DNA of 64,000 bases from CAXXFQ01 sp963674475 (GCA_963674475.2 CAXXFQ010000021.1:1-64000), one strand, 5' to 3'. Positions 16,198 to 25,455 are shown, numbered from the stretch's first letter. Translations and numbers: made by a program. Notes: generated by a model not told the origin, from the sequence alone.

Positions 16198-18219
16198 ATG
16201 GATAAACAACCAGAAACGATTTCAAGTCAGACTTCGGCGAAATCGCTCTCGTGGGAAAACGCCGCCGATCGCCCCGTGATCGAGGTCCATTGCCCCCTTT
16301 GTGGGCGTCTGCTTGTCTTGCGCGAGGCAGTCAACTTGGCCAACGTCAAGTGTGGTTCGTGTGGCTTTGGGTTTCCGTTGGATCGTCCGCTGGCTTCTTC
16401 GTCCTTGGAAATCGAAGCGTGGAGTCTCGAAGGGCCGGCCCCCTTGGTCGAAAAAAAACAATTGAGGTGCTGGCTGAGAACGGCTCCACGAAAACGAAAT
16501 TCGTTGAAACGATGGGACCGTTTTGGGCAGTGGGCGAAGCGGTCTCCTCGTTTGGTCTGGGGGGCAATCGCTTCGGTCTTGCTTCTGGTGCTGGCGACCG
16601 GATTGATTCACGTGGGATTCCGTTATCACCGGGACTGTCTGGCGCTGGCGGATCATCATGTTTCGGCCGCGGAAAATCGGTGTCTCGAAGCGGAACGTCT
16701 GGTCGCCGAAAAAGAGCAACTTGTCCGAGAGCGAGAACGATTGGCCCAAAAAGCGAAGGAAGCCCAGAAACTGGCGGAGCAGGAGCGCCTTGAGGCCGAT
16801 CGGAAACGGGTCGAAGCCGAAACGAAACGCACTCAATTGGAGCGTGAGGGGCATATGGTTTTGGCGCTGGAGCTTTTGGAAGACTCGCGTCGTCGACTGT
16901 CGGATCACCCGACCGGATCTCTTTTTCAGGCGAGTCGCTCTCTTCAAACGTTGTTGGAGGAGGGGAAATCACCGTCGACCGAGCAGGAACAGTTGATTCG
17001 CGACGCCCTGGCGATGCTCGGCGGCAAGGGGCTTCCCGGTGAGGTGGACGGGGTCAAAATACTCGCGGTCAGTCCGAACGGTCGATTTTTGGCGGCAGGT
17101 GGCGAAGAGAAAATGATTCGGCTTTGGGATTTGAAGTCGGATCGTGGACGCCCGGCATTGAGAGAGCTGAAGGGGCACGAAGGCTGGGTTCGCTTTTTGA
17201 CTTTTCTTCCCAATGGGAAACGGCTCGTTTCAGCCGGACACGATGGTACCGTTCGGATTTGGGATATTCAGGACGACGAAGCCGAACCGGTTGTACTTCG
17301 CGGGGCGCGGGGACGCATTTCTTCGGCGGCGGTCAGTCGTGACGGGCGGTGGCTTTTGACCGGCGGAAGCAGCATCGACAGCGACGATCACGCTGCCCGG
17401 CTTTGGGATCTCCGCGAAGAAAATCTTGAGCAGGTGTCGCCGGTTTTACTTCGAGGGCACCGAAGCCCGATTCATGTGGTTGCGATCAGTCCGAACGGCC
17501 GTTGGGCGATTACCGCCGGAGAGGATAAGACGGTCCGGCTTTACGATTTAACCGCGTCTCATCCGGCGGCCGAACAAATCATCTTGCACGGCCACGAAGG
17601 CTGGATCACGTCGGTGGCCGTCAGTCCCGATAGTCGAACGCTCTTTACCGGCAGTTACGACGGGACAATGCGTGCTTGGGATCTTTCGTCGCCAGATCCG
17701 TTCAAAAAACCGATTGTCCTTCGTGGGCATCAAGGATGGGTCGTCTCGATCGCGGTTAGCCCGAATGGCCGTTGGTTGGCCACCGGCAGCTACGACAAGT
17801 CGATCCGTTTGTACGATCTCGGGTTACCGAATTGGGAGAAGTCGGCCCAAACGCTTGACGGTCACGATGGGCGGATTCGCCAAGTCCTTTTCAGTCCAGA
17901 TTCCGAATGTCTCGTTTCGGCCAGCTTTGACAAGACCGTCCGTCTTTGGGATTTGAGGGAAACCGATCCCTCGGGGCACGTGCAGATCCTCCGTGGTCAC
18001 CGCAGCCCGGTGTCGACCGTAGGGGTCAGCCCGGACGGCAATTGGCTGGCAAGCGGCGCTGAACCGTTAGAGGGGGAGCACCATCGGGTTCGGATCTGGG
18101 ACTTGACGTTGGATTCGCTTTTGGATTCGGCACGCCAGGCAGCCTCTTCTCTTTCGGAGCAGGAGCGTTGCCAGTTGATTTTCGAGGCGGTACGCGAGGG
18201 GGAAAAGCATCTTCGCTAG
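16198..18219 (+). CDS. Membrane-anchored WD40-repeat protein with N-terminal zinc ribbon
   Basis: A 673-residue protein counted from ATG 16198; an in-frame ATG at 16138 would add 20 residues, and neither has a strong ribosome site. The order is: zinc ribbon with Cys 32, 35, 52 and 55 (CPLC and CGSC); a transmembrane helix at about 120-141; a long charged coiled coil at about 155-225 (heptads of E, K, R and L); then about eight WD40 repeats from residue 290 to 640, with repeated VAVSPNGRWLATGS, LRGHxGW and IRLWDL signatures. Such proteins are abundant in Planctomycetota and serve as scaffolds, often near kinases. Here it is a single gene. Its partners are unknown. Confidence 0.9.
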   Translation: MDKQPETISSQTSAKSLSWENAADRPVIEVHCPLCGRLLVLREAVNLANVKCGSCGFGFPLDRPLASSSLEIEAWSLEGPAPLVEKKQLRCWLRTAPRKRNSLKRWDRFGQWAKRSPRLVWGAIASVLLLVLATGLIHVGFRYHRDCLALADHHVSAAENRCLEAERLVAEKEQLVRERERLAQKAKEAQKLAEQERLEADRKRVEAETKRTQLEREGHMVLALELLEDSRRRLSDHPTGSLFQASRSLQTLLEEGKSPSTEQEQLIRDALAMLGGKGLPGEVDGVKILAVSPNGRFLAAGGEEKMIRLWDLKSDRGRPALRELKGHEGWVRFLTFLPNGKRLVSAGHDGTVRIWDIQDDEAEPVVLRGARGRISSAAVSRDGRWLLTGGSSIDSDDHAARLWDLREENLEQVSPVLLRGHRSPIHVVAISPNGRWAITAGEDKTVRLYDLTASHPAAEQIILHGHEGWITSVAVSPDSRTLFTGSYDGTMRAWDLSSPDPFKKPIVLRGHQGWVVSIAVSPNGRWLATGSYDKSIRLYDLGLPNWEKSAQTLDGHDGRIRQVLFSPDSECLVSASFDKTVRLWDLRETDPSGHVQILRGHRSPVSTVGVSPDGNWLASGAEPLEGEHHRVRIWDLTLDSLLDSARQAASSLSEQERCQLIFEAVREGEKHLR

Positions 18220-18223
18220 GGAA

Positions 18224-18252
18224 AAGTTTTGTCCATAATTTTGACCAAAACT
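18224..18252. terminator. Bidirectional terminator between convergent genes
   Basis: AAGTTTTGTC and GACCAAAACTT pair across a short AT-rich loop, with T-rich flanks on both strands. It is placed between the WD40 gene and a convergent small gene. Confidence 0.6.
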
Positions 18253-18291
18253 TATTCTAAATTTTAGTCCTTTTAGGGGGCTATTCTTCGT

Positions 18292-18546
18292 TTATTCCTT
18301 TTCCCTCGCGGTTGCGTTTTGGTCCGCCTTGGCGTCGGCAATTCGAATTTCAAGTTCTACTTGGGCCCTTAAGGTCCATCGCTTCAAGTTTTGAAGCCAT
18401 TCATTGGCCTTTTTGTCGTGAAGTACCAGGTCGTCGATCTGATTTTCTTGGCAAGTAGAGGCCATGCTTCTTGCCATTGCCGCCAAATCAAGCCATTGAA
18501 GGGCGAGTTGATCGAGCTTTTCGGCCCCGTATGGTTGTAGGGTCAT
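18292..18546 (-). CDS. Small helical protein, function unknown
   Basis: An 84-residue protein from ATG 18546 (AAGG 10 bases upstream); an upstream TTG would add three residues. It is predicted to be mostly helical: a hydrophobic-amphipathic stretch (LDQLALQWLDLAAMARSMA) followed by a charged helix rich in A, D, E and K. There is no signal peptide or membrane helix. It is convergent with the WD40 gene, separated by a bidirectional terminator. I do not recognise a family. Its reality rests on the start context, the absence of an opposing gene and non-random composition. Confidence 0.5.
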   Translation of the reverse strand: MTLQPYGAEKLDQLALQWLDLAAMARSMASTCQENQIDDLVLHDKKANEWLQNLKRWTLRAQVELEIRIADAKADQNATAREKE

Positions 18547-18965
18547 CTCTTGCAAACCTTTTTCTGTTGGTGGCTGGTGGTAAAATTTCTACTGTAGGGG
18601 GGTCCGAATCGCATCGTAAACGAACCTAGCCATGAAGTCGAGAGCAGGCGAAGGGGGGAGGTCATATAAAATGGGCAAAATATATTGATAATCTAGCCAA
18701 AAGTGTTTGAGATTTAGTTTATTTTATGTTACCATACTAAGGAAGAGAATGCCTTTTCAAGTTTTGGAGCGTGTTCAACTTTGGTGGCGTTTGCATTGCA
18801 AATGACAGAAAATGGAAAAAATCTGAATCATTTTAGCCATTGTGCTTGTGGTAACCATGAGAGATCTCCGGCAGAGGAGTGAGATGCCGCCGATTTGTTG
18901 AAAAACGCTCTAGCTCGTCCCTTGTCCCTTCGCCTCTTTTGAATTTTCAGCAGGAGACGACGACC
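18547..18965. other. AT-rich spacer upstream of the small HTH gene
   Basis: About 420 bases between divergent genes. The stretch 18660-18790 is markedly AT-rich compared with its surroundings and should carry promoters. No gene or repeat was recognised. Confidence 0.5.
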
Positions 18966-19250
18966 GTGATTGCCCCCTTTGTTATCCGAGAGATCCAGCG
19001 ACTGCTTCGCCAAGGTCGATTCTCGCAACGTCAGATTGCTCGAAAGCTGCGTATCAGCCGCGGCACCGTCAATGCCGTGGCACAGGGAAAGAGAACGGAA
19101 GACTCGGTCCATAAAACCGGCTGCGAGGAGAAATCCGAGGGAATCGTTTTTCCGACGGGGGCCCCAACTCGTTGTCCCGAGTGCGGAAAACTCGTGCAAA
19201 AGCCCTGTTTGGCTTGCCAGTTACGCAAACTGCGTAAAAAAATGCCGTGA
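18966..19250 (+). CDS. Small helix-turn-helix protein with C-terminal zinc knuckles
   Basis: A 94-residue protein starting at GTG 18966, where AGGAG lies 9 bases upstream; the frame runs 29 codons further upstream but without a ribosome site. Residues 1-45 form a resolvase/LacI-type helix-turn-helix (LRQGRFSQRQIARKLRIS, then RGTVNAVAQGKR as recognition helix). The C-terminal part carries CPEC and CLAC, a compact zinc ribbon. Proteins of this small form are typical planctomycete DNA-binding factors of unknown target. The gene is alone, preceded by an AT-rich promoter-like region. Confidence 0.75.
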   Translation: MIAPFVIREIQRLLRQGRFSQRQIARKLRISRGTVNAVAQGKRTEDSVHKTGCEEKSEGIVFPTGAPTRCPECGKLVQKPCLACQLRKLRKKMP

Positions 19251-19486
19251 CGCCCGGTTCCGCCCTATCTCGTCCTCCACGCACCGTTTGACTTGATACA
19301 ACCCGCTTATTCTCGGTATGATAGGGTGTTCGGTGAACCGGTGGGGGGCTTTCAAGTTCTTCGTCTGAAGTGGCGAAGGATTTTTCCCTTTTTCACTTCC
19401 CTTTTTTACTTCCCTTTCAAAAAATCTTACCGCTTTTACTCCCCAGCTCCTCCCATTCGAAAAGCATCCACGAAGCAGGTTTTGTC

Positions 19487-21136
19487 ATGAAAACGTTTTC
19501 CCCCGTCTTTATTTTGTCGCTATTGGCTATACTGATTGTGGATTTCTCGTCTCAATCGGTTGCGCAAACGGCCTTTTCGAATACAAAAGCGGCCGCTTTG
19601 AGACCCAAAGCGGCTGTCGAAGCCGACGAATCGGTTGAAATGCTCACCCGGCGTCGTGAAAAAACGGATTCGGGCAAGTTCAAAATCGTTTACGAGACGG
19701 TCCAGCTCGACCCGAAGAAGACGGCCGTCATTATCTGTGATATGTGGGATACCCTCTGGTGCCCGATCACCAAGGGACGGGTTGACGAGTTGGCTTCTCC
19801 GATGAATCGGGTGGTCGAAGCGGCACGAAAGAAAGGGATGTTGATCGTCCATTCGCCCAGCGGCACGCTCGGGCCGTACGCGGACCATCCGGGCCGAAAG
19901 GCAGTTCAAGCGGCGCCGGTGGTCAAGACCAAGGTTCCGCTTTACGGGTGGCGCAAGCTCGATCCGAAGCGTGAACCGGCGCTGCCGATTGACGACGAGT
20001 GGGGCTGGGGGAGCCCGCCACCGGCCAAAACCCCTCCTCAAAGCTGCCAGCACCCTGCGATTCGGATTGAACCGGGGGACGGAATCGGCGACAATGTCGA
20101 CGTTTACTATTTTCTCGAGCATAAGGGGATCGAAAACGTCATCCTCATGGGGGTCCACACGAACCGGTGTATTTTGGGACGTCCGTTCGGGATTCGCCAA
20201 TTGACGTATCAAGGGAAAAAGGTTTTCCTGATGCGGGACATGACCGACTCGCTTTACAACCCGAAGTCGCGTCCGTTTGTCAATCATGTTCGAGGGACCG
20301 AGTTGGTGCTGGAGCATATCGAAAAGTATTGGTGTCCGACCGTCACCAGTACTGACTTGACCGGTGATCCGGCGGTTCGGCTCAAAGAGGACGATCGGCC
20401 GCATGTGGTGGTGATGGTCAGTGACGACCATTATCACGCCGACAAGACACTGCCGGTGTTTGCCCAAAAACTGCGGGAAGAGTACGGCTGTCACGTTACG
20501 GTTTTGCACGGTCAACACGAAGCAAACTTGCCACAGACCGCCGAACTGAAAAAGGCCGATCTGGTCGTTCTTTATGTTCGACGATTGGTTTTGCCGAAAA
20601 AACAACTAAGCGCCTTGCGGAATTACCTCGACGCCGGAAAGCCGTTGGTCGCGCTACGAACGGCCAGTCACGCTTTTGCGGGACATTATAAGTATCCCGA
20701 AGGATACCAAACGCCCGAGGGAAGGGACGAGTGGCCCGAGTTTGACGCTGAGGTACTTGGCGGGAATTACCATAACCACGCCAAAGGGGAGTTGGGAACC
20801 GATGTGGCCGAGGTCGCCGTTGCGGCCGGGCACCCGATTTTACGTGGGGTCGAACCGGCCCGCTGGCACAGCGTGGGGTCTTTGTATCGAACGGGCCCGG
20901 TGGCCGAGGACGCGACCTTGTTGCAGATGGGATCGATTTTGGGCGAAAGTCATCCGCTGACTTGGGTCCGGTCGCACAGGAGCGGGCGTGTGTTTTACAC
21001 CGGTTTGGGGCATCCGAAGGATTTTGAAGTCCCGGCGTTCGAAACATTGTTGGTCAACGCGATTTTCTGGGCAATGGACCGCGAGGTTCCGCCACGGAAA
21101 TCAAACGAGGAGTTCGAATACACCCCGGGCCGGTAG
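19487..21136 (+). CDS. Exported isochorismatase-like hydrolase fused to a ThuA-like domain
   Basis: A 549-residue exported protein. The signal peptide (MKTFSPVFILSLLAILIV...) supports ATG 19487 over an upstream in-frame ATG at 19370. Residues about 60-300 form an isochorismatase/cysteine-hydrolase fold: VIICDMWDTLWC with the catalytic Asp, a lysine in the central strands, and GVHTNRCILGRPFGIRQL with the nucleophile Cys. Residues about 315-535 match the ThuA (trehalose-utilisation-like, class I glutamine-amidotransferase-fold) domain: VVMVSDDHYHADKTLPVFA, LRTASHAFAGH, HPIL and GRVFYTGLGHPKDF. This fusion is seen in Planctomycetota alongside sugar catabolism. Substrate unknown; it is probably extracytoplasmic. 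Confidence 0.85.
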   Translation: MKTFSPVFILSLLAILIVDFSSQSVAQTAFSNTKAAALRPKAAVEADESVEMLTRRREKTDSGKFKIVYETVQLDPKKTAVIICDMWDTLWCPITKGRVDELASPMNRVVEAARKKGMLIVHSPSGTLGPYADHPGRKAVQAAPVVKTKVPLYGWRKLDPKREPALPIDDEWGWGSPPPAKTPPQSCQHPAIRIEPGDGIGDNVDVYYFLEHKGIENVILMGVHTNRCILGRPFGIRQLTYQGKKVFLMRDMTDSLYNPKSRPFVNHVRGTELVLEHIEKYWCPTVTSTDLTGDPAVRLKEDDRPHVVVMVSDDHYHADKTLPVFAQKLREEYGCHVTVLHGQHEANLPQTAELKKADLVVLYVRRLVLPKKQLSALRNYLDAGKPLVALRTASHAFAGHYKYPEGYQTPEGRDEWPEFDAEVLGGNYHNHAKGELGTDVAEVAVAAGHPILRGVEPARWHSVGSLYRTGPVAEDATLLQMGSILGESHPLTWVRSHRSGRVFYTGLGHPKDFEVPAFETLLVNAIFWAMDREVPPRKSNEEFEYTPGR

Positions 21137-21245
21137 GACCGGCTGCCGGAGGCGAGAGTCCTTTTTCGCTTAGGAGACGTTACACAGGCGGAAAATGCCG
21201 CACGCCTCTGCCAACGCGGCTCGCGTGCCGGTAGGACCGGCTGCC
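21129..21245 (+). repeat. Direct repeat of a 19-bp palindrome-containing unit
   Basis: GCCGGTAGGACCGGCTGCC occurs exactly at 21129-21147 and 21227-21245. Each holds a GCCGG/CCGGC stem and is followed by a similar GAGG. The first copy overlaps the end of the isochorismatase-ThuA gene. Confidence 0.75.
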
Positions 21246-21366
21246 AGAGGTGTGCGAACTGGTTCAATATTACTAGTTCTCGTCGGTGTCGTAGCTTTGC
21301 TAAACTTGAGGCGGAAAAAGGGCTTCTCGATTCGCCTTCTTCGACCGAGTAAGGAGATTTTGTCAG

Positions 21367-22521
21367 ATGAGCTTATCGCCGAAAGAACTGATTGAACGGA
21401 TTCACGCCTCTCCGTCGAGATTTTTTTTGGCGATAAGCGGAGGCGGGACCGGCGCGATCACAGCGCTGGCGGAGATTCCCGGCGCTTCGCAGACGTTGTT
21501 GGAGGCGGTTGTTCCCTATTCGCCCGAGTCGATGGTTGCCCTTTTGGGAGGACGACCTGACCAATACTGCTCGTCCGAAACGGCTCGGCGGATGGCAATG
21601 GCCGGTTTTCTGCGCTCGGTCAAGCTGGCCGAGACCGACTCGCCGCTGGCGGGAATTGCGTGTACTGCCACACTGGCGACGACGCGGCCGAAGCGTGGCG
21701 AACACCGGGCGCATGTGGCGATCCAGACCCTTTCTTTTACGGCGATTCGTTCGTTGCATCTGAAAAAAGGGCTTCGGAGTCGGGAAGACGAGGAGCACCT
21801 GGTGACCCGAGTCATTCTCAACGCGATTGCCGAAGCGTGTGGTTTGGAGCCTGCGTTGGAGATCGAATTGGAAGAATCTGAATCGATCGAACGGTCCCAG
21901 ACGATCGCTCCGCCGACGTGGCAGGAGTTGCTTTTGGGTAAAAAACAAGTTCTCCTTCGAACCAAGGTGCCCGAGCCGAGCGAGTTGCATGACAAAGTGA
22001 TTTTTCCCGGCGCGTTCAATCCGATCCATGACGGCCATTTAGGAATGGCCCGGGTGGCCGAGCAGATTCTCGAACGGCCGGTCGAATTCGAGATTTCGAT
22101 CCTCAATCCCGACAAGCCGCCGATCGATTTTTACCAGATGAAGGAGCGGATTGACCAGTTTGAGTCGGATCGGGTGGTCTGGCTCACGCGTTCGTCGACC
22201 TTTGTCGAAAAGTCGAAACTTTTTCCCGGCGCGACGTTTGTCGTAGGTACCGACACGTTGCGTCGAATCGCCGAGCCGCGCTATTATGGAGACGATCGGG
22301 CCGCCTGCCAAGCGGCGTTGGAAGAGATAGCGTCGCGCGGGTGTCGATTTTTGGTTTTCGGCCGGAGTATGGGAGGAGCCGGATTTGTTTCGCTGAGGCA
22401 ACTTTATTTGCCCGATACGTTGCGTTCGATTTGTCGAGAAGTGCCCTTGGAACAATTTCGAGACGATATTTCCTCCACTGAAATCCGTCGTGCCGCCCGA
22501 ACGGATTCCGACGAAATGTGA
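21367..22521 (+). CDS. CinA-like domain fused to a NadD-like nucleotidyltransferase domain
   Basis: A 384-residue fusion. Residues 1-165 resemble the CinA C-terminal/PncC (NMN deamidase) domain: FFLAISGGGTGAIT stands where PncC has ESCTGG, and VVPYSPE supplies the conserved Tyr. Residues about 208-384 are a HIGH-type nucleotidyltransferase: FPGAFNPIHDGHL (HxGH near 220-223), FVVGTDTLRRI, and the closing ISSTEIR. PncC turns NMN into nicotinate mononucleotide and NadD adenylylates that product, so the fusion could join consecutive NAD-recycling steps; this is inference. AAGGAG lies 10 bases before the ATG. Similar fusions occur in plants and some bacteria, with unproven activity. It is followed by a histidine kinase gene. 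Confidence 0.8.
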   Translation: MSLSPKELIERIHASPSRFFLAISGGGTGAITALAEIPGASQTLLEAVVPYSPESMVALLGGRPDQYCSSETARRMAMAGFLRSVKLAETDSPLAGIACTATLATTRPKRGEHRAHVAIQTLSFTAIRSLHLKKGLRSREDEEHLVTRVILNAIAEACGLEPALEIELEESESIERSQTIAPPTWQELLLGKKQVLLRTKVPEPSELHDKVIFPGAFNPIHDGHLGMARVAEQILERPVEFEISILNPDKPPIDFYQMKERIDQFESDRVVWLTRSSTFVEKSKLFPGATFVVGTDTLRRIAEPRYYGDDRAACQAALEEIASRGCRFLVFGRSMGGAGFVSLRQLYLPDTLRSICREVPLEQFRDDISSTEIRRAARTDSDEM

Positions 22522-22636
22522 TGCTTCTTCGGGGGGGCTCGTACGCCGGTTTTTTGAAAGGGCGGAAGGTCGGTCCACCCCGCGCGGTTGGTGGTTGGTT
22601 GTTTTCCATTTCTTCTTTTAGCCGAATAGGTCGTTC

Positions 22637-23554
22637 ATGATTACTCGGAAATGGCCGATTATTATCGGGGTCATCATGATCGTTCTTTTGATCCTGCTGA
22701 TCGTCGGATGGGTGCTCTTGCTGGTTTTCAACGCGCTTGCCAGCGAAGATTCTCCGGGAGTGTTCTGGGCGTTGTTGACCGTCGGGTCGGTTTTCTATGT
22801 CTTCCTGCTGGTCGGCATCTCATTCTATTTGGCTCTTTTGATGATGACGATCAATCTGAATCAGCGCCAGTCGAATTTTATTGACAGCGTGACGCATGAA
22901 CTGAAATCACCGATCGCCTCGATGAAATTGTATCTGCAAACCTTGAGCCGTCGCACGGTCAGTCATGAGGAGCAGACCAAGTTCTACGGGGCGATGCTCG
23001 AAGATCTCCGGCGGCTGGATGAGCTGGTCGACCATATCCTGGAGGCCGGACGGCTTGACTCGGTTGAGGAACGGGCGGTCGAAAGCCAAAAAGTCGACCT
23101 GGCCCCTCTCTTGCAAGATTGCTGCGAATCGATTTGCCTGCGATACAAAGTTCCTCCGGAAACGATTCTCTTGGAACTGATGCCGGTCACCGTGCAGGCC
23201 AACCGGTTGGATTTGGAGCTGATCTTCCGGAACTTGATCGATAACGCGGTGAAATACGCGGGCACTTCTCCCCGGGTTGAAATTCGGATGATGCGTGTCT
23301 TATCGAATCGGGTTTTGGTCCGGATCGCCGACAATGGAAGAGGGATTCCGCCGAAGCTTCGACGGACGATTTTTCGACGCTTTGTCCGTCTTGGCGTCGA
23401 GCTGACGCGTGATCGACCGGGAACCGGGCTGGGGCTTTATATCGTTCAAATCCTTGTGCGTCGATTGCGCGGTTCGATCCAGGTCCACAGCGGCCGTGGG
23501 GAGATGCGGACGGTGTTCGAGGTTCGACTGCCCGCGTTGCCGAAGTCCGAATGA
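22637..23554 (+). CDS. Sensor histidine kinase, orphan
   Basis: A 305-residue membrane kinase. There are two transmembrane helices (about 8-32 and 46-72) with almost no periplasmic domain, so it may sense within the membrane. The DHp domain holds the H-box FIDSVTHELKSPIAS (His near 87). The ATPase domain has N-box NLIDNAVKYAG, G1 DNGRGIP, an F-box RRFVRLG and G2 GTGLGLYI; all catalytic blocks are intact. No response regulator is adjacent, so its partner is elsewhere. An AGG lies 6 bases before the ATG. It follows the CinA fusion by 115 bases and could be co-transcribed with it. Confidence 0.93.
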   Translation: MITRKWPIIIGVIMIVLLILLIVGWVLLLVFNALASEDSPGVFWALLTVGSVFYVFLLVGISFYLALLMMTINLNQRQSNFIDSVTHELKSPIASMKLYLQTLSRRTVSHEEQTKFYGAMLEDLRRLDELVDHILEAGRLDSVEERAVESQKVDLAPLLQDCCESICLRYKVPPETILLELMPVTVQANRLDLELIFRNLIDNAVKYAGTSPRVEIRMMRVLSNRVLVRIADNGRGIPPKLRRTIFRRFVRLGVELTRDRPGTGLGLYIVQILVRRLRGSIQVHSGRGEMRTVFEVRLPALPKSE

Positions 23555-23970
23555 AATTCCCTCTACTCTGAAGTGACGCCGTTGGTGGAACGGTCAAAAA
23601 AAGGGGGCAATCATTCGATATATCCCCTACGACCTGTCGCGTTCTTGCGAAAAGGTTTTTCTACGCCATCGGACTTTCGTGGTTGGTTTTGGGGATTTTT
23701 GTCGGAGAGGTAAACCTTTTCCGTGTCGCTAAAAACGGTCGGAACCGTACGATCCTCCTGATGGCGAGGAAGTTCGAGATTCTCCCCCTCCGGATACGAT
23801 AAAGACGGCGGTGGGATCTTTTTTCTTCCACCGAAATTCGTCCCAAGGCGAAAAATAACCTATTTTCAATAGGGAAAGAGGTTCGGATGCGTCTTCCCCG
23901 ACGGGAAAAGGAAAGTCGTTCTTAAACGGCCTTTTCCTGACTCATCGAATCTCCATCAGGAGAAAAAGTC
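23555..23970. other. Spacer between the histidine kinase and a small membrane protein
   Basis: About 416 bases. An inverted repeat GGAAAAGG/CCTTTTCC (about 23908-23938) lies upstream of the next gene. The open frame at 23661-23846 minus is basic, lacks a ribosome site and is not called. Confidence 0.5.
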
Positions 23971-24261
23971 ATGGATCTGAATCGCAATCAGTTTTTTTTG
24001 ATCGGTATGGTCGTACTCCTTCTGGGCATCCAGTTCCGGATGGTGCACGCCTTTGTTTTGACGCCCCATTGTACGAAAGTCTTGGCGGAAAAGACCGGTC
24101 ACCGTATGGCGGCGGCTATTGAATCGATGGATCAGAGTAGTAACGGGGAAGAAACGGTTGCCCCGAGCTACCCGCTTGAGCTTCCCGATTGGGTCGGTTA
24201 CTCGTTCCTTTCGTTCGGAGCGGTCCTCATTCTCCACAGCCTCGCCATGAAAAAACCATAA
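23971..24261 (+). CDS. Small two-helix membrane protein
   Basis: A 96-residue protein with AGGAG 9 bases before the ATG. An N-terminal hydrophobic helix (FFLIGMVVLLLGIQFRMVHAFVL) is followed by a roughly 45-residue polar segment with a HC pair, then a C-terminal hydrophobic helix (WVGYSFLSFGAVLILHSLA) and KKP. This implies a short hairpin with the polar loop on the outside. No family was recognised; the good ribosome site and clean topology support a real gene. Neighbours give no function. Confidence 0.7.
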   Translation: MDLNRNQFFLIGMVVLLLGIQFRMVHAFVLTPHCTKVLAEKTGHRMAAAIESMDQSSNGEETVAPSYPLELPDWVGYSFLSFGAVLILHSLAMKKP

Positions 24262-24701
24262 GTGCATCGAGTGGTTCGAGCCGCGCGGCATGCGATCGGT
24301 GGTTCATCCCATTCGATCGACCAGAAGAACGTGCCCGCACGACTGAGGGAACCACTCGATCGTTTTCGTTGGCGAAAGATCCGACTTTCGTGGAATGCTT
24401 TTTAGTTATAGCGAATTTCACTTGTGGCGGTTTCCTTGCGGCTGGGGAGAAGGGTGGGAAATTTAAACTCGCTTCCATCCCGTGACTTATCGAAACCATG
24501 GAAACTTTCCCCACGCCGGTGTGTGAAGCTATGGTTGACCGAAAATCGTTTTATTGACGTTTGTACAGCTAATGAACCGAGGCCGACCAACGGGAGGCCG
24601 GGAAAAGGGCCAAAGAGGTTGACTGTCCGGGTCATTTTTAAACCAAACACCAATAGACGCCGCTCTATTAAAAAATCCTTACAGAAGAGTCCAAGCACCC
24701 T
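24262..24701. other. Spacer containing 82-nt element copy A
   Basis: About 440 bases on the plus strand. It contains element copy A (24555-24636). Elsewhere only antisense or short open frames without coding signature are present. Confidence 0.55.
24555..24636 (+). repeat. 82-nt repeated element, copy A
   Basis: Aligns without gaps to 26623-26704, with 66 of 82 positions identical and 41 of the first 45. Both copies start TGAC and end GTCA followed by TT. A GGCC-11 nt-GGCC hairpin lies in the conserved half (24581-24599). See findings. Confidence 0.8.
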
Positions 24702-25229
24702 ATGTCTCTCTCCCCTCTGAAGAATTGGAAAAATTTCGCTCGAATTACGCTTCTGGGAGGGACGTTCTTGTGGTGGGGTGTTTGGGAAGGGATCGCGGCG
24801 GAAACGGCCGATGCGCCATCGGAAATCAAGAGCGGAAAGGCGACTGAAGCTCAAATCGACGATTCCACGACGGCGTCTGCGACGGCGACGGCGTCAACGA
24901 CGGAGTCGGTTTTGAGTCAGGATTCGCACCCTCTTCTTCGTGAAGGGACCCATCTGGTTCGCGTTTTGGGACAGTTTCGACGCGTCGGCGACAAGCTCCT
25001 CTTTTTCCCGAAAAAGGGCGGAAGGCGTCTGATCGGCCTCGAAAATCTCGGCTTGCAGCGGATCGCTCGGGTGGTTCGGACCCAGTCGAAGCACCGACTT
25101 TGGCAAATCACTGGCCTCGTTACCGAATTTGGCGGCGAGAACTATATTTTGATAGAACACGCTGTCACTGAAGAGCTGGCACCGGAGATGGCTGGTCGGG
25201 CTAGGGGCACCCGTCTCGTTGCCGAGTGA
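24702..25229 (+). CDS. Exported protein of unknown function
   Basis: A 175-residue protein. Residues 1-32 look like a signal peptide (ARITLLGGTFLWWGVWEGIAA). A linker of about 40 residues rich in S, T and A follows. The C-terminal 100 residues form a compact basic beta domain (LREGTHLVRVLGQFRRVGDK; LLFFPKKGGRRLIGLENLGLQ; ITGLVTEFGGENYILIEHAV), probably a small barrel. The repeated hydrophobic strands and the closing ILIEHAV...LAPE are reminiscent of planctomycete-specific exported proteins of unknown role. No enzyme motif is visible. The ribosome site is weak. It lies alone between the 82-nt element and the STAS gene. Confidence 0.7.
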   Translation: MSLSPLKNWKNFARITLLGGTFLWWGVWEGIAAETADAPSEIKSGKATEAQIDDSTTASATATASTTESVLSQDSHPLLREGTHLVRVLGQFRRVGDKLLFFPKKGGRRLIGLENLGLQRIARVVRTQSKHRLWQITGLVTEFGGENYILIEHAVTEELAPEMAGRARGTRLVAE

Positions 25230-25455
25230 GGATCACCCCCCGTCTGTTCTTGTGTCGCTTGACCCTTTTCCCGGATACGCTACGATAGAGGAAGCGGCGC
25301 TGGAGTCCCCTCGGCTAGGAGAGGGGCGGTTTGAGCAAAAAAGGAAAACCCTCGGCGATTTGATGGTTTTTTAGATCGACCGACTTATTGAAAAAATGGT
25401 GAAAACGCGTTTTTCGTTTTCCATGAAATAATAACGAGTGTACAGGAGTTGACTC

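Noticed and set aside
19520..20605. 361-codon minus-strand open frame
   Set aside because: Lies entirely within the isochorismatase-ThuA gene on the other strand with no family signal.
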